DNA of 64,000 nucleotides from Plectosphaerella cucumerina. Taxonomy: Eukaryota; Ascomycota; Sordariomycetes; Glomerellales; Plectosphaerellaceae. Below, piece after piece: positions 47,701-57,938 of this stretch. The stretch is taken from NCBI GenBank assembly GCA_020746995.1, contig JAGPXD010000006.1, positions 124,001 through 188,000 on the forward strand, given 5' to 3'. Every line of letters begins with the position of its first letter. The stretch's first letter is position 1. Below the pieces are notes generated by a model. It worked only from the letters and a program-made list of their open reading frames with translations. It ran no database searches and was not told the DNA's origin. Made by a program: the position numbers and the translations under genes.

Positions 47701-47968
47701 CGACGCAGGCGACAACGAGTCCAACGGCCTGCTGCACTTCATCCGCGCCCTGACGACGCGACTGGCGGCACGCCGTGACTACGAGCTGACGCAGGCATGG
47801 ATGACGGTGTTCCTGCGACTGCACTTTGACCTCGTCATGGAGAACGATGTCCTCCTGGCGGCGCTCAAGGAGTGGAAGCAGCTGCAAGGGCGGGAGAGCG
47901 CGAGGCTGGACGACCTGGTCGGCTACTGCAGCGGCGTCGTGGGTTTCCTGCGGAGTCCCCGGACATGA
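44710..47968 (+). CDS. UTP21: U3 snoRNP component Utp21 (WDR36)
   Basis: Exons 44710-44820, 44883-47568 and 47625-47968; introns 62 and 56 nt; 1,046 residues. Subunit of the UTP-B part of the small-subunit processome, needed for pre-18S rRNA processing in the nucleolus. The first exon encodes a basic N-terminus and joins A-P-F-R to T-V-G-L-V. Two WD40 propellers fill about residues 40-740 (for example G-W-V-E-I-W-N, D-V-T-F-W-D, G-K-I-K-F-W-D, S-V-I-R-I-W-D). The C-terminal Utp21 domain starts near L-S-L-V-P-K-S-R-W-Q-T-L and, after the second intron joins G-D to Y-N-D-F-I-D, ends with the helical L-T-T-R-L-A-A-R-R-D-Y-E-L region. Complete and ordinary. Confidence 0.97.
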
Positions 47969-49419
47969 GGACATGAGGAGTGAGGGGGGGATCCCGGACA
48001 AGCGTCAGTGCGGGCGCTGCTTGACGATGTTGATTTTTTCTCTCTTGATTTCTCATTTGGCTAGCGTAGTGGGTGGGCTGGCAGCAAATACTACCACAGC
48101 ACGTGTGCATGGATGGACATGATCTATTGACTCGAGGCTGCGGTGCCACATGGCGTTGTATCGGGGGACTCGGGAGGAGGTTTTCTCTGGGCAAGCATGC
48201 ACGTCGGACGAACATACCGAGCGAGTAGGACGCGATGGACGGCAAAGTTGGGACGGACGAGCAACGGTCCGGTCAACGGCCATGACGACGACGCCAACAA
48301 CGACAGCGAGTACGAGGATCAGGCTGAATAGTCTGAGGGCCGGACCACAGCTCAGCGGGGCGGATTCCATACGTGGAATATCCCACCGGCCCCCCCTTCG
48401 ACTCACTTTACCCCGAGCTCAGATTGCCTCGCCTATCCGGCAATGCGACGTGGACCAGGTGTCTACCGCCCAGCGCCGCCACCGGTGCTGAACACCCCTG
48501 AAGATTCGGAAGCCTGGCAAGCCTGGAGAGCCTGGAGCGCTGGGGAGAACCCAACCCCCCCAGGCCACCCCAGTCGTGGGGATGCCACTAGCAGGCCAAC
48601 GGCAGTCATCCCCGAGTCAGGTCTGGGGTATTTCTTGGGGTATTCGGCCCATCTCGCCCCGACATGCAGAAGATCGCCGGGGCAGAGCCCCCTATTCGGA
48701 CGACGCCGGCATCTGGTCCCTTCCAAGCCTCCAAGCCTCCGGCACCGCGTGCCTGGGCGCTGTCGGTCGTCGGGACATCTTCAACGACGTCCCTTGGAGA
48801 TGGGGAAAAAGCACGGGGGGACGTGTGGGACAGGGGAGAGGGAAAGGAACCAAGGGCGGGCCGTTGGAGGCGATACGACCGTCAAGTCGTCGACCGCTGA
48901 CCTCCCTCTTTCTCTCCACCACAGCCACCACCTCATCTCCTTCTCCGAGTCCCCTCTCCCCTCGGACCACGGCTCCATACTATGGAGAACCATGCCTCTC
49001 CACCGTATGGCTCTTCCCCTGATTCGACGTGTCCGGGGAAAGCTACCCCGCGCCCTCCGCGTCCTCCGCAAGGAGCGAGTCAAGTGAGGGGGTGGTGAAC
49101 GAACACAACAGGGGCAGACCATGAGGAGCAGAGATTGCAACGACCCGTCTAGCCGGGGCGGCGAGGGCAGCAGGTCATTGACGTAGCCAGGGTTGCAATC
49201 ATCCTCGGTTCCCCGGGTCGTTTCCTCCTCAGAGCTGGGCCCCCGCATGGGGAAGTGGAAAGTCTGCAGGCACAGGCACCGTCGGACGCCGATCATGGCC
49301 GGTATAAAGGGGACGGGGGGACGCCGCTCTCGAGGATTGAAGGGTTCAGTCTTCTACAGGCCCATCCTCCCTCCTCCTATCCTGCCACCCTCCCCCTCCT
49401 CTTCCCCGCCACACCGACA
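47969..49419. other. Intergenic upstream of PL4 lyase
   Basis: 1.45 kb between tandem plus-strand genes; no supported gene. Contains the TATA box of the next gene near its end. Confidence 0.5.
49303..49310 (+). promoter_or_regulatory. TATA box of PL4 lyase gene
   Basis: TATAAAGG lies 117 bp upstream of the ATG, followed by a pyrimidine-rich leader. Position and sequence fit a strongly regulated fungal promoter. Confidence 0.65.
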
Positions 49420-51426
49420 ATGAAGGGACGCTCCTACTACCTGCCCGTGCTCGGGTCGCTGGCCAGCATGGCCGCCGCCGACCTCCAGGCCTACGAGACC
49501 GGCAACGCCTACATCCTCGCCAATGAGCGCCTCAACGTAACCATCGGCAAGACCAACGGCATCGTGTCGGACGTCTTCCTTGACGGCCAGGACCTCCTGG
49601 GTCCCACATCCGGCAGCGTCGGCCGCGGTCCCTACCTCGACTGCTACTGCACGCCCAGCGGCTTCTGGACGCCCGGCGGCGCCGGCAGGCGCATGCAGCT
49701 CTACTCGGGAGAGGACTCGACCGGCACCGCCTACGGCGGCTTCAAGCTGTCCGACACCTTCGCAGCCACGGGCCAGATCCTCGAGCAGTACATCTTCCTG
49801 CGCGAGGGCGAGACGGGTCTGCACATGTTCAGCCGCGTCGCCTATCACAACGAGACAACGCCTTTCCTGCGCAACCTCCAGGAGCTGCGCACCCTGTTCC
49901 GCCCCAACACCGATATCTGGACCCATCTCCTGACCAACCAGGACCAGTACGCGCCCCTGCCTGGGGCCGAGGCCATCGCCAAGCAGGTCGTCGTCCAGGA
50001 CGCCACCTGGGACATGACGGCCACGCCCAATGACGGCTACGTCGAGCAGTTCGCCGACTACTTCACCAAGTACTCGTTCCAGACCAACTACCAGGACCAC
50101 AAGGCCGCCGGCATGTTCGCCGACGGAAGCCGCACGCCCTCCGGTGAGGCCTTTGGCGCCTGGCTCGTCATGAACACCCAGGACACCTACTTTGGCGGTC
50201 CCCTCTTCTCCGACCTGACTGTCGACGGCATCGTCTACAACTACATCGCTTCCAACCACCACGGCAACCAGACGCCCAACATCACCACCGGCTTCGACCG
50301 TACCTTCGGCCCCAGCTACTACCACTTCAACAAGGGTCCTGCCGGCACCACCATCCAGCAGCTCCACGACGACGCCACTCAGTACGCTGACCCTGAGTGG
50401 AACGCCGAGTTCTACGACTCCATCGCCGAGCTGGTTCCCAACTACGTCACCACCGGCAAGCGCACCCAGTTCAGCGTCAAGGTCGACCTCCCCGCCGGTG
50501 CCAAGAAGGCCATCGCCATCCTGACCACCAACGGCCGTTACTTCCAGGACAACGTCTTCGACACCAAGGACTACCAGTACTGGGCCACCCTTGACTCCGA
50601 GGGCCGCGCCACCATCCCCCGCGTCAAGCGCGGCACCTACCGCCTGACCGTCTACGCCGAGGGCATCTTCGGCACCTACACCCAGGACGACATCGTCCTC
50701 ACCGGCTGCAAGCCCGTCACCGTCGAGGTCACCGGCTGGAAGGAGGAGAGCGCCGGCACGGAGCTCTTCCGCATCGGAACCCCCGACAAGACCTCGGGCG
50801 AGTTCCTCCACGGCTTCGCCCCCGACGAGGAGAAGCCCCTGCACCCGGCCCAGCACCTCGTCTACTGGGCCCACCACGACTTCCCCACCGACTTCCCCGA
50901 GGGCGTCCGCTTCAAGGTCGGCCAGGACGATGAGTCCAAGGATCTCAACTACGTCCACTGGTCCGTCTTCGGCGGCCGCGGCAACAGCGTCCGCCCCGAG
51001 ATGTACCTCGGCAACGGCGACGTCAACAACTGGACCATCGCCTTCGACGTCGCCGCCAACCAGGTCGCCGACAAGAAGGAGGCCACCTTCAGCGTCCTCC
51101 TCGCCGGCGTCAAGACTGCCGCCGGCAACACGGACATTTTCAACGCCAGCGAGCCGCACTCCAATCTCGCCTACACCGTCAACGTCAACGGCGCCGACCT
51201 GAAGCCCTGGGTCATCCCTTACTACCACAGCTCCTCGTGCGCTGTTCGCTCCTCTGTCTCTTGCTACCAGGTCGAGAACAAGTTTGTCTTTGACTCGTCC
51301 CTGCTCCGCGAGGGAGAGAATGAGATCGTGCTGAGCCTGCCGTACGGTGCTCAGAACTATGAGCCTGCTATCCTGACCAACGCCATCTACGTCCAGTATG
51401 ATGCGCTGAGGCTGGAGGTCAGCTAG
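49420..51426 (+). CDS. Secreted rhamnogalacturonan lyase, PL4 family
   Basis: Single exon, 668 residues from ATG 49420; the frame is open upstream but this start yields the signal peptide (about 1-20, ending A-A-A-D). Cleaves the Rha-GalA backbone of pectin rhamnogalacturonan I by beta-elimination. The layout is PL4: catalytic N-terminal beta-sandwich (about 20-420), a small fibronectin-like domain (T-I-P-R-V-K-R-G-T-Y-R-L-T-V) and a C-terminal carbohydrate-binding-like jelly roll (W-S-V-F-G-G-R-G-N-S-V-R-P ... L-P-Y-G-A-Q). Length matches the longer B-type fungal enzymes. Codon use is strongly C-ending, as in highly expressed secreted enzymes. Likely induced by plant pectin, inferred from family only. 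Confidence 0.93.
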   Translation: MKGRSYYLPVLGSLASMAAADLQAYETGNAYILANERLNVTIGKTNGIVSDVFLDGQDLLGPTSGSVGRGPYLDCYCTPSGFWTPGGAGRRMQLYSGEDSTGTAYGGFKLSDTFAATGQILEQYIFLREGETGLHMFSRVAYHNETTPFLRNLQELRTLFRPNTDIWTHLLTNQDQYAPLPGAEAIAKQVVVQDATWDMTATPNDGYVEQFADYFTKYSFQTNYQDHKAAGMFADGSRTPSGEAFGAWLVMNTQDTYFGGPLFSDLTVDGIVYNYIASNHHGNQTPNITTGFDRTFGPSYYHFNKGPAGTTIQQLHDDATQYADPEWNAEFYDSIAELVPNYVTTGKRTQFSVKVDLPAGAKKAIAILTTNGRYFQDNVFDTKDYQYWATLDSEGRATIPRVKRGTYRLTVYAEGIFGTYTQDDIVLTGCKPVTVEVTGWKEESAGTELFRIGTPDKTSGEFLHGFAPDEEKPLHPAQHLVYWAHHDFPTDFPEGVRFKVGQDDESKDLNYVHWSVFGGRGNSVRPEMYLGNGDVNNWTIAFDVAANQVADKKEATFSVLLAGVKTAAGNTDIFNASEPHSNLAYTVNVNGADLKPWVIPYYHSSSCAVRSSVSCYQVENKFVFDSSLLREGENEIVLSLPYGAQNYEPAILTNAIYVQYDALRLEVS

Positions 51427-52785
51427 AGGGTATGTTGATGGGAATGCATGTACATAGGAACGATCTCATGGTGTATAATGAAATGTGTTGATGATCGATT
51501 CTCTTGTGGAAGTGATGCCTGAGCAGTGATGTGTGTGGCGGGGTCATCTTGGTGAATTACATATGGTACTTGACTTTTTTTGACGTCGATCGACGGAATA
51601 AACCGGCCGGATAGAAGAATTTCTCAGTAAAAGAACTGGTGTAGTAGAAGAACTGGTCGAGTGGACGGTTCGAGTAGAGGGACTCGTCGAGTAGAGGGTC
51701 CAACTGAGTAGCAACACTGACCTACTTGCCAGGCAACGGGATACTGATGACGACCAAGATGACAATATGGACTCTCACCTCTTTCCATTGGATGGGAATG
51801 AGGAAGAGGCACTCAAGGACTTAGGGAAGGCTCTGGCGACGCCTGACATACAGGAAGAATCGCCGGTCTGGGGAATATTTTGCCTTCCCTCTGTGCCATC
51901 ATCCAAAACACCACCGATTTCCAGATGTGGAAGGATACAAACAAAGATTCGTATCATGGATCATATGTTTGACAAATCGACATGGTGCTGCGGTGCTCTG
52001 ACCAGCATTGGAACACGCTCTCCGCTGCCCTCGACTTCAACTTCCTTCAGCAGACCGTTCGGCCGGTCGAAACGCGCGCCCAACCACAGCAGTCGTTGCG
52101 TAATTGGATAGTGCAGCCCCTATAGCATCTCGAGTCTGCGGAAGCACATCTTTGGCCGTCGGTGACCATTGAACAATCTTGCCACACCATCGCAATGGAA
52201 GAGCTCGAGTAGCACCGGCTCCCGTCCTATGGACCGGTCCGGGACGTACCCGGAGGGTACAAGAGGCAGGAAAAGCACCGAGCCGTTGCCTTGGGCAAAT
52301 CGCAACCTCGTCTACCTGCACACAATCAAGGCATACATCCTCACGATAACGTACCTGCTGGCGTACACTCTACCTGTTCTCCGTCACTACGCAGGCCGCC
52401 AGTCGGCCGAAGTTCGCCGAACGTCAAAAAGTACGCGGCGCTCTGAGATGGGAAGTGGGCGCCATTGGTGCCCTCCTGCCACTTCGACAGGTCTTCGATG
52501 CTCACCGGGGAGCTCGTCCACCACAGCTTTCCAAAGTCATCCGGGACCTGTTCGTTGGCCGCCCCGCGGGAACAAGCAGCCGGGCAGCTGTCGTCGAGAA
52601 GGCAGACTGTACTCAGAACGCCGTGATCAAAAAGTACGCGGTCGGCATCGCGGTCGCCTTAAGCCTCTTAGTTGTTTGTCTTCGACCATCTCCAGATATC
52701 GCTATACTACCTGGTCTTTCAAAACGTAACGTAGTACGAGCGTAAGCACCCTGGAATTTAAGTTATAGCACTCCCCCTTCCAGAC
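51427..52785. other. Intergenic, decayed region with short repeats
   Basis: 1.36 kb. The segment 51610-51700 holds imperfect copies of GTCGAGTAGAGG-like units. A frame at about 52410-52745 (L-R-W-x-x-x-A-I-G-A-L ... K-K-Y-A-V-G-I-A-V-A-L-S-L-L-V-V) could be a relic exon, but no start or homologue is evident to me. Confidence 0.35.
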
Positions 52786-53160
52786 ATGTTCATCGTCAGG
52801 GAGCCCCTGCGTGTCCCCTCAACTAATTCGCGACTGGGGTTGACTTCAGCACCGTTTGTTTGCTTAGCATCCAACCTGTCCATCTTCCACCACAAACCCC
52901 TTCTCTTGACAACCGGAGTTCCAGACGTGAAGGCGAAGCGATACAAACCTTCCGCAGCGGCGCTCGCCGAGATTCGGCCATACCCCAAGCCCAGCCGTGT
53001 CGGTCACGCGAAACCACCTTCCTTTAGGTTGGTACTCTTTCCCGAGGATCAGAGCAGTCTTCCCCGTTCATAGGTACATTCGGGCTCCCAAGTCATGGTC
53101 GTAATTCCGTTGTCTGCCGACCACTTCTCAGCCCGTCTAAGATCCAGACACTGGGTGGGT
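52786..53160 (+). pseudogene. Degenerate histone-H3-like sequence
   Basis: An ATG-started 95-codon frame (52786-53073) contains R-Y-K-P-S-A-A-A-L-A-E-I-R-P-Y-P-K (from 52939), which aligns with the histone H3 segment around its alpha-N helix at 11 of 17 positions; the following K-P-P-S-F-R-L-V resembles K-L-P-F-Q-R-L-V. A stop at 53071 ends it. In another frame, 53095-53150 encodes V-V-I-P-L-S-A-D-H-F-S-A-R-L-R, resembling the end of H3. The central alpha-2 helix is absent between them. This looks like a frameshifted, internally deleted H3 copy. An H3-variant gene with an unrecognised intron is less likely. Confidence 0.42.
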
Positions 53161-53254
53161 GACCCTCTGAACCCCCTCATAGGTAGGTTTTTACATAAGA
53201 AGCATAGTTGTTGTGACTTACAGGGCAGTTGGTACATCACGAGCCCCTACATTG

Positions 53255-53736
53255 TCATCTTCGTCCACCCCAAGGCAGGTCGTCGAGCAGTTCCACTGCC
53301 AGGTCATGGAGCTCGGTGTAGTTTGTGAGGTCGGGGAGCGCTGGCATCCTCAGCACGAAGTGATCCCAATAGCCTTCGGAGGCGTCCTTGTCCTTTCCCG
53401 ATGGCTTCCTTCCATTCGGGTCCTGCGCCGGAATCGACTGTCCAGGGGCTCCTTGGCCAACGAGGGTATGCCAATCTTCGCTAGTTGACTCGAACAGCCG
53501 GTAGTCATTCTCGGTGAGAGAGTGGGTGAGCTGTGCGTAGTTGCGGGCGCGTGTTGACTCCTTGTGTGCGGTCTGCTTTGCGTTGATACGGGCGCGCTCG
53601 TCCAGCCCATCTTCCTCCAAGGAGTCGGCTTCGATAGCTTCGAAACGGGTATGCAGGTATTTTGCCGAGAAGGCAATCGCGATGTGGCGGTATACCTGCA
53701 CGTTAATATGATGTGGTCGGGAATGAGCATTAGTAC
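53255..53736 (-). pseudogene. Relic of a RecQ/telomere-linked-helicase-type mobile gene (tentative)
   Basis: A minus-strand frame without ATG reads V-Q-V-Y-R-H-I-A-I-A-F-S-A-K-Y-L, then after about 25 residues Q-T-A-H-K-E-S, Y-A-Q-L-T and S-E-D-W-H-T-L-V-G. From memory, the order R-H-I-A-I, Q-A-x-H, Y-A, then x-W-H-x-F/L matches a conserved block found in fungal telomere-linked RecQ-like helicase and related repeat genes. No helicase motifs are nearby, so only a fragment remains. Ends at a stop at 53255. It converges with the H3-like remnant. Confidence 0.35.
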
Positions 53737-53860
53737 CCTGGCGGGAGCAAAGTCTTTGCTGCAGATGTGGGGGGCTTCTTCTGAGCTGCAAACCTACCTA
53801 AGGTAGGTAATGACCAAGTAGGTCTTGTCCGAGAAGTCGCGATCGGTCCTGTCGCCTTTG

Positions 53861-53967
53861 CGACGACGACGACGACGACAACAACGACGACAACAACAAC
53901 GACGACAACGACAACGACGACGACAACAACAACGACGACGACAACAACAACGACGACGACAACGACG
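53861..53967 (+). repeat. (CGA/CAA)n trinucleotide array
   Basis: About 35 consecutive triplets, each CGA or CAA, over 107 bp. No triplet is TGA. Read from the plus strand it gives Arg/Gln; from the minus strand a Val or Ser/Leu type run depending on frame. Confidence 0.93.
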
Positions 53968-54871
53968 TTTGCGGCCATTTCGAGCTCGGAGAGGAAGTCG
54001 AGATAGTGGTTCAGAGGCCGACAAGGCCGAACCGGGAAGTTCCAGAAAAAGAACAGTGGTGGGAGGCCAAATTACATCGGAAGCTGGTGAATATATCTTA
54101 CAGGGAACGATCAGCATGAGGCAGACGGCTGGAGCTACCGGAATCCGGGTGGCAATGATACCTGTCCGGTAACACCGGCCCCTTCCGACCGTGAAACACG
54201 AATGCCCTTTAACAGGACTAATGAGAAGGACCTTGGAAATTGCTGTTGCCGAAGAGGATGGCTGAAGCTGCAAGGCAATTTCAAGCTTCGGAAGAAACCA
54301 GCCTGTCTGCATTGAGTGAGATGAGGAGTATCTTCAGGCGATCAGCAAACCCTGATGTCAGATTACATCAGTCTTCATCGTGAGATGCAATCTGACATGT
54401 ACACTTCAGACACAAGATCGGAATATAACCATCCGCGGACAGTCAGGTACACCCGACGAGAAGGGCCAGGCGAGACGATCTCTCGGGTGCCCCGCGTGAG
54501 GTTGGAATCAAGTAGGTGTCCAAGACAATGCGAATCTTCCCGGTGGTGAACCGGTGGCTGGTTGGTGTATTGAAAGACCGTGAATGAGATGTCTGAGATG
54601 CTTGTGCGCCGCTAGACCGATGTCTCGGGGGCCATCGGACTGCTCGGCGCCATGGTAGGACGATCGGAAACGGGATGTTTCCCCGATGGTTGTCATCTGC
54701 AGCAAGTCAATCTCTTCCGATGCCACCTTGTCATCGTTGATCTTCTCTCGTCTCTGGGTGAAGAAGTTGTCATTGGCTACAGATACAGCTGTTTCTGAAG
54801 TGCCACCTCATGGCGACGAAGGTCGAGTCCTCCTGCCGAAGACAACCTCCAGGTTATGACATCTCCCAAAG
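53968..54871. other. Intergenic, no supported gene
   Basis: About 0.9 kb downstream of the F-box-like gene and next to the trinucleotide array. Only short overlapping frames. Confidence 0.4.
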
Positions 54872-56257
54872 CTATGATATCATTGTTTCGGCAACGCGCT
54901 TGATATACCTGTGAGCATCAGGGTAGCTCGCGGGGTGCGGAGGGCTGTGGTCCGAGTCCTCAGCCGGCTCCATTCTCCCCTCTCTCCAGATGACTGGCTC
55001 CCACCTAGACGTCAGGCAACTCTGACGGAACTGGTCAAGCAGCACCCTGAGTTCGTCTTGCGGGATCGACGCTGCATAGACCGCAATAGCAATCCGTCGG
55101 TTGGGACCCGTCCGAATCATTGGTACGATACGGACCAGAAGCCTGTTCTGAGAGTCTCCGTTCCAGAGGTCCATCACCTGGAGCTTGGGCATGTATGCTG
55201 CCGAGCACAGGGCCAACTTGAAGAGCACCGAGAGGTAATGCGGGTTAGGCGGCGGCACAGTCATGGTAAGGTGTTGTGATCTGAGGACGAGGCATTCAAG
55301 ATGCGGGTAGTACACATTGATAATGTGGCTGACGAAGTCCAAGCCGTCGAAGAGGTTGGACATGCAGCAGTATCGAAGTCCGGTGGCAAGCATTGCATAC
55401 ATGAAGCTTTGGCTTCTAAGCTCGAGTTCTGGGATGCCGTTGGAGCAAAAGGTGTGACCGGATGGTTGAAAGAGGTCGAGGCTGTGAATCTTACGACGGC
55501 GCACGACGTCCAGGACTGCGAAGCATTCGTCCCGGTCCTGTCGATTGGTGGAAATTCGGTTGATATCCCACGCCTCGTTTGAGAGTTTCTCAAGGCAGGG
55601 CATGCCTTGGTCGATCAACTGGTCGAGAAAGCTTGGAGTGATGCAAGGCGGGTGACGTCGTAAGATGGCGAGGCTTTCGATGACAGTGGCACGAGCGAAT
55701 TTTCGCGCAATCGTGTCCGCTTCAGGTTGCTGCGTGTCTTGCTGCTCTGTGTGAGTGATCGGAGCTGGTGAATTGGCTGTCGATAGGTGTTGTCCCGTCG
55801 ATGACCCGAGGTGAAGCTTGACGCCCTCCACTAGACACGGGCGGTGTCCCTCCCTTTTACTGGAGTGCATCGGTATCTTCCTCCAGGTGGATACGATGGA
55901 CATGAACTCGTGCACGGTGTTGAGGAAGACGTCTTCATTCTCGCTTGCAGCGACGGCGTCCTTGGTCTCGTTGTCGTGTGGCAGCTGCACCCGTAGGTCG
56001 ATCCGTCTGACAAAAGCCCAGCGGATCCTGTGTTTGGACACGATGCGCTCAAAGTCTTTGAGTCGGTGCTGGTCCAGGACAAGGTAGCGGAAGTTCACAT
56101 AGCCGAATTCTCGCTGGAACTCGCGGGAGACGAGGGGCAGAGATGTGAATGGGGTAGCATCGTTGCTTTGCCGCTGGTCTTCCGTCAAGTCAATGTTGAT
56201 TTGGTCGTAAATAATCTGCCGTAGCTCTGGCGGGAGTATGGACCATCCGTTCGGCAT
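54872..56257 (-). CDS. F-box-like protein
   Basis: Single exon, 461 residues. The N-terminus W-S-I-L-P-P-E-L-R-Q-I-I-Y-D-Q-I, then L-P-L-V-S-R-E-F-Q-R-E-F, is a degenerate F-box of the kind common in Sordariomycete expansions. The remainder has Leu-rich segments (S-L-A-I-L-R-R, L-D-L-F, L-E-C-L-V-L-R, L-Q-V-M-D-L-W) but no countable repeats, and ends with a W-E-P-V-I-W motif that I associate with fungal F-box families carrying DUF6546-like C-termini. It would serve as a substrate adaptor of an SCF ubiquitin ligase if the F-box binds Skp1; not shown. Divergent from the GH76 gene. Confidence 0.72.
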   Translation of the reverse strand: MPNGWSILPPELRQIIYDQINIDLTEDQRQSNDATPFTSLPLVSREFQREFGYVNFRYLVLDQHRLKDFERIVSKHRIRWAFVRRIDLRVQLPHDNETKDAVAASENEDVFLNTVHEFMSIVSTWRKIPMHSSKREGHRPCLVEGVKLHLGSSTGQHLSTANSPAPITHTEQQDTQQPEADTIARKFARATVIESLAILRRHPPCITPSFLDQLIDQGMPCLEKLSNEAWDINRISTNRQDRDECFAVLDVVRRRKIHSLDLFQPSGHTFCSNGIPELELRSQSFMYAMLATGLRYCCMSNLFDGLDFVSHIINVYYPHLECLVLRSQHLTMTVPPPNPHYLSVLFKLALCSAAYMPKLQVMDLWNGDSQNRLLVRIVPMIRTGPNRRIAIAVYAASIPQDELRVLLDQFRQSCLTSRWEPVIWREGRMEPAEDSDHSPPHPASYPDAHRYIKRVAETMIS

Positions 56258-57938
56258 CTTGATCGATTTCTAAAGTCTCCGAGGTTGTGGTTGGAAGGAG
56301 GGTAAGCACGAAGTTTACCGCGCTCGATTGCAGACCGGACATCTCGCCTTAAGTAAGTGCACGGTAGAAGATAGCCGCCACCGGGGATGTGGTGGCTTGT
56401 TAGTGGAAAGCTTCCATTTCGCAGAGTGACGCCAGGGAAGCATGATGTTGGCGATGATACTGACGGCAAGTGAGAGGTGCTGAGGCCAATACCGAGGCCG
56501 CAGGCAGCACAGCAGGTCCGATGACTCAGCAGAATATTGAATCTGCTTAGTCAGCTACACCTGGAGTCAGAATCTGCCGCCGCCATTTCTTCATCGGCCA
56601 GACCTTTGAACATCCGTCCACTGACAGAACACTTCAGCCTTTCTCAGGCCTCCCATCTCCCTCCACCGCCCGGACCAGGCGCCCCGCCAGGGGCTTTGAC
56701 AGGCCCAGCACCGCCCGCAGGAGCAGCACCAAACATGGTCGACCAGGGGCTGCTGGACACGAACCAAAGACGGGGCATGATTCGCAATCTCGTCCTGAAA
56801 CAGCACAAGAACCGCCCAAGTCGAATCATCGCCTCTCGTCGTCCCTCCTGAGTCCTCGGCCTCCTTGGTTCCCCCCCTGGCGCTCGACAAAACGACCAGT
56901 GCCGCCTCGCCGTATTCTGCCCAACGAGCGCGCTATCCGTCTCGATGCCGCGACGAACGAACCGCGGCACTTCCCTCTGATGCGCTGGCCCGACACGTTG
57001 TCCGTCCGGACTCCGTCTCTTGGCTGGCCGCGAGGCATGCTTATCCCGGCTCGAATCATCCACCTCCAGCCACGACCTGGACTTGAGCTGTCGTGACCGC
57101 TCCTACGGATGCTCCCTCCTGGCCGTTGCGAGAGCTGATTGCTCGCCAGCCAGGCTTGGCCCGCCCCCTGCCCAGGCCGGCCCCTGCAGGGCACACCCCG
57201 GCAGCATGATCCACGCAGGGATTGAGTGCCGCTGCGCCCAAGAATATCCCCGACGCGGCGGCCCCCTCGCCAGCAACCGCCTCCAGGCTCAGATGTTCAT
57301 CCCAGCATGTGCAAGGTGACGTGTGAAGGACCACCGACGTGGGACGGGTGAAGATCTCGGAAGACGCCTCGGAAGCCATGGACGACGACAACGAAAACGA
57401 GGAACAGGGACGAGAACAGGGCGACCCCGATGGATGAGCTGTGCGTGCTGTCGGCCTGGCTTAAAATCAAGGGGCCCCTCGCCATCACCAGTCGACCGCT
57501 GCTCTCAAGCTCATCACAACTTCTTCATGCTGCCCCCCGGTCTGCCCGTTCACAAAACGAGACGTCCATAAACCAGAATCCCTGCCCGCATCCCCCAATT
57601 TGGCCCCCGTCCTCCCGATACGGGCTCGGACGTTCCTGTCAGATCGCGCCCAAGCTCCAGCCAGCTCTGGAGACAAGACACCTCGTCTGCGTCAGGGGCT
57701 TCCGCTGCCGCCCGGCCCCGCCGACTCACGACGAGATATACCAGTGACTCCGGCCGCCGTTTTTCGTTTCATCAACCTTCTTGTTCTGCTTCCCTGGTTC
57801 TCGCCGTTCTCTTCGTCTATCTTCTTCATTTTTTGGTCCGAAGCCTGCTTCGTTGTTCTCTTCTCTGCCGTCTGTCTCGACATTTCGAACATTTTTCGAC
57901 ATTCGACTTACATCTTTGTTACCTCTCACTCCTTCATC
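56258..57938. promoter_or_regulatory. Divergent intergenic region, F-box and GH76 promoters
   Basis: 1.7 kb. Plus-strand frames between 56537 and 57300 are Pro/Arg-rich and unconvincing. The GH76 frame is open from 57600 without an ATG and includes a hydrophobic run at 57765-57900. Confidence 0.45.

Noticed and set aside
49354..51228. 624-codon minus-strand frame opposite the PL4 gene
   Set aside because: Gly/Val/Asp-rich antisense shadow produced by C-ending codons of the lyase; the plus frame has signal peptide and family motifs.
52080..52140. Possible tRNA 5' half (TAATTGGATAGTGC)
   Set aside because: No acceptor stem pairing and no T-arm GGTTCRA sequence follow.
52425..52642. Repeated CAAAAAGTACGCGG about 200 bp apart
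   Set aside because: Only 14 bp, two copies, no flanking similarity; may be chance or a tiny local duplication.
53090..53200. GGTGGGTGACC stretch reminiscent of a 5S internal promoter
   Set aside because: Surrounding bases do not form the 5S helices and the two ends do not pair; same interval is better explained by the H3-like remnant.
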